The translations under genes and the position numbers were made by a program. Below the pieces are notes generated by a model that saw nothing but the letters and a program-made list of their open reading frames with translations, was not told the DNA's origin and did no database searches. DNA of 64,000 bases from Ecdyonurus torrentis (Eukaryota; Arthropoda; Insecta; Ephemeroptera; Heptageniidae), in the NCBI GenBank assembly GCA_949318235.1, contig OX439130.1, positions 37,437,851 through 37,501,850 of the forward strand, read 5' to 3'. Shown one piece after another: positions 62,001 through 64,000 of this stretch (position 1 is the first letter of the stretch; each line of letters opens with the position of its first letter).

Positions 62001-62535
62001 GCTCCAAGCTGCAAACAAAATTGATAAATGAAGAATCAATACCCATGATACTTAGTTTACAACAAATAAATGAAAACTTACGAGAGAAACTCTAAGTGAT
62101 ACGCCACTATTTCAGCGATTGCTTGTGTGTCGGCGGCAGAACCGGAGCGACAACAGTAAATGTTGTCCGTAACTCGAGTGAGTTTGTCTGTCACACGGTT
62201 TGCAATGTAGGCTCTATTTAAATAAAGAGAATAAATTATGTATGCAATGGTACACCAAATATTATTATTAATAAACTTATTTACCCTGTTGTAGTGCGTG
62301 AGTCGGCACCGATAACAACCCCACCATCGAACTCCACAGCCATGATAGAGGTCTGCAAACATGATTCAGCAAATTTTAGTACAAAGTTTTTTAACATAAA
62401 CAAGAAGGATTTTTATAAATCATATATTTTACTTACTCCTGTGCTGTGTTCAGCATGCATCCAATCCGGAACAAGACCATTTTTTGAGAAATTTGACATT
62501 GTGCCGATTGAACTTGTCATTCCTGCAAGCGCCAT
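59049..62535 (-). CDS. PSMB6: Proteasome subunit beta type-6 (beta1, caspase-like)
   Basis: Six exons on the minus strand: 62437-62535, 62285-62352, 62082-62213, 61879-62008, 60090-60234, 59049-59176, giving 233 aa. Beta1 is the 20S core subunit with caspase-like (post-acidic) activity. The propeptide ends in STG, and the mature protein starts exactly at exon 2 with the catalytic threonine: [20 protein letters not shown]. The catalytic Asp (GADSR) and the Lys in [11 protein letters not shown] are present, then [40 protein letters not shown]-like [15 protein letters not shown] and [13 protein letters not shown]. Two alternative ATGs precede the propeptide (MALAGM..). Introns 4 and 5 are swollen by fold-back repeats. 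It is head-to-head with HENMT1. Confidence 0.96.
59600..59830. repeat. Repeat related to PIGA-intron hairpins (in PSMB6 intron 5)
   Basis: It shares 'aaactaacaagggctttatgatag', 'aatcttgctagcacacagat' and 'catattggatagctttt' type blocks with 27950-28150 and 25483-25751. It may be the fullest copy of the family in this window. Confidence 0.6.
59835..60020. repeat. Half copy of the 60605-61030 fold-back
   Basis: It repeats, diverged, the order agctactgtaagc, 'ctcaagttatagctgc.tcat', 'gaaagtatgttaaat', 'gtcatctgccag' and 'aaacccacttttgcaagt', which is one arm of the fold-back in the next intron. Confidence 0.65.
60605..61030. mobile_element. Fold-back element in PSMB6 intron 4
   Basis: Arms of about 190 bp: left ctattagaagacttgcaaaa to gtagcttactgag, right the inverse ending tgcagtcttctattaata. 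The arms differ at scattered sites. It is related to 59835-60020. Confidence 0.75.
61122..61776. repeat. Long inverted repeat in PSMB6 intron 4 (arms about 285 bp, spacer 86 bp)
   Basis: The left arm (61122-61404) and right arm (61491-61776) are inverse copies with only a few differences, mostly near 61178-61195 and at the inner GA-rich end. The arms are less AT-rich than the intron around them and also hold matching open frames, but I recognise no protein. The outer ends read tgtacagtacagagcagc. Confidence 0.88.
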
Positions 62536-62997
62536 ATTTGTTTTTTGACGTCGTAACACCAACTTACGAAAACAAAAGCGTGATAAAACCTAGATAAAAT
62601 CAGCGTTGAATGCTTGATTAAATACAACACTGATAAATAATCTAAATTTAAATAATTATAAAACAAAATTATACTAATTTTTAACTAAAAGTTAAGTTAG
62701 CTAAAAAAAACAACATTTCATATTATTCTAAATTATGTTGGTATGGCAGTGAAAAACAACAATGGCGGCGTAAATTTAATCAAATGTGTAAAACTGTTGA
62801 ATATATTTAACAATTCTCATTGTAAATCGTGAAAAAATACACATTTGACTATATTTATGTAGTTTTAAAATAGTTATAGTATGATTTTTACCTTTCACTC
62901 ATTATGTATTTTTGTGTGTTATGCTTATAAATTGATACGTTGTGGGCGCGGACTTCAGCAAAAAAAATCTTCTAAAAATTTACATTGTAGTCGTGCA
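62536..62997. promoter_or_regulatory. Bidirectional promoter region, PSMB6 / HENMT1
   Basis: Only 462 bp separate the two start codons, which point away from each other. I see no TATA box at a convincing place. The region is AT-rich and free of repeats. Confidence 0.55.
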
Positions 62998-64000
62998 ATG
63001 GATAAAACAGATTCTGACGATTTAAATGAGAAAAAAAATGTGACTAAAGTAGCTCTTAAAGATGATAAAAGTGTAGCCACTGACCCAGCTTGGTCAAATA
63101 AGCCTGTGGCAGTAGTTGGTAAGGAAGAGGGTGATCTGAAATTCATCCCCCCTGTCTATATTCAACGATATTGTGCTGTGCTTGAAGTTTTAAATGATGC
63201 TAGATGGAAAGACGAAATTAAAAAGGTATGTGTGTACATTATATCTAGTTATATATGAAAGGTAAGGTGTCTAATCCTTGCCCCCCCCCCCCCCTCCCGT
63301 TAAAGGGTTATTGCCATATTTTGCCATTGGCGCTTCACATAAGGCTAAACAAAGAAATGCTATCACTATAGTGATTGCGGTGCGGGAGGAGGGTCACGGC
63401 AGGGTATGTACTTATGATATTGCCTATAAGTATATTATGTGAATGTTATACAATGGACTTATTGATTACTTACGTACTGGGTATAGTTTATTTTTTGTAA
63501 CACTGATTTTAAATTTTGTCTCAAAATTTTCAGGTAGTTGACATGGGTTGTGCAGAACTAAGTTTCTTCCAGCACCTCCGACGCTCTCAGAATCAGCTTA
63601 CTGAAATTGTTTGTGTAGACATTGATGCTTCTGTGTTGGATTATTACTCATGTAAGACTACACCACTAACCACTGACTACTTGAAGATGAGAGATCATGA
63701 CTTGGTTGTCTCTGTGCTTGCTGGAAGTGTTGCTGAATATGATAAGAGCCTAGAAAAGTCAGACGCGGTTGTTTGCATTGAATTGTAAGTTTATCATAAT
63801 ACTGTTTGCAATAAAGTTTTTTTTTTTTTTTTTTTTTTATCCCCTCAAAATCCTGTTATTGATTGATTTATTTTTATTTTACTATTGTGCCAGTTGTATA
63901 CTGGTCTGTAGTAGGATAGAGATTGATTATCCTTAACTATCGAGACTTTATTTTTAGGATTGAACACTTATTTCCACCTGAACTTGAAGCACTTCCTCAC
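62998..64000 (+). CDS. HENMT1: HEN1-type small RNA 2'-O-methyltransferase, 3' part outside window
   Basis: Exons 62998-63225, 63534-63784 and 63958-64000 (continuing past the edge). HENMT1/HEN1 adds a 2'-O-methyl group to the 3'-terminal nucleotide of piRNAs and some siRNAs, protecting them from decay. Visible are FIPPVYIQRY (family FxPPLYxQRY), the SAM-binding motif VVDMGCAE, CVDIDASVLDYY (acidic residue for the SAM ribose), then DYLKMRDHDL and the catalytic metal-site stretch CIELIEHLFPPEL, whose E-x-x-E-H is completed across the 63784/63958 junction. Start chosen at MDKTDSDDL; an in-frame ATG at 62881 would add a hydrophobic, non-conserved leader. The C-terminal half is not in the window. 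Confidence 0.93.

Noticed and set aside
62881..62997. HENMT1 start at the upstream in-frame ATG
   Set aside because: The extra 39 residues look like untranslated sequence (mixed hydrophobic and basic, no family match), whereas MDKTDSDDL begins a typical acidic leader.

Overview
This is a gene-rich stretch of an AT-rich animal genome. It has spliced genes with GT-AG introns, many microsatellites and many short DNA transposons. Two rhabdomeric-type opsins of the arthropod short/middle-wavelength clade suggest an arthropod, most likely a crustacean. That assignment is an inference from protein resemblance. I could not search databases, and all exon models were built by eye from splice sites, reading phase and family resemblance.

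Layout, left to right: the 3' part of TBC1D20 (+, Rab1 GAP), with a long 3' UTR and then a tRNA-derived SINE; EIPR1/TSSC1 (-, WD40 partner of GARP/EARP), whose fifth intron holds a 1.2-kb inverted-repeat element; an apparently intact Ty3/Gypsy LTR retrotransposon (11568-16763, minus orientation) with two 245-bp LTRs, an ATAAT target duplication and one gag-pol frame of 1452 aa; two tandem arylalkylamine N-acetyltransferase-like genes (-); PIGA (+, GPI-anchor GlcNAc transferase); two tandem opsin genes (-) with nearly identical exon structure and matching P3-like/TATA promoters; a gene-poor, microsatellite-rich stretch (42.6-47.3 kb); glutathione synthetase (-), which carries two versions of its substrate-binding exon; a PHOSPHO1/2-type phosphatase (+, one coding exon); proteasome subunit beta type-6 (-); and the 5' end of HENMT1 (+, small-RNA 2'-O-methyltransferase), which runs off the right edge.

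The genes do not form a pathway; this is an ordinary animal gene neighbourhood with two local tandem duplications (acetyltransferases and opsins). The most interesting signal is in glutathione synthetase. Exons at 52045-52208 and 51547-51680 both encode the block holding the LxRSD and EIN motifs, start and end in the same phases, and cannot be spliced together without a frameshift, so they look mutually exclusive. The upstream version has a cysteine-rich insert and a changed substrate-loop sequence. Other points of note are the shared opsin promoter layout, a possible tandem acceptor in TBC1D20 that would remove its membrane anchor, an exact intron gain or loss between the acetyltransferase paralogues, and at least a dozen MITE/fold-back families, including a long inverted repeat inside the PSMB6 gene.
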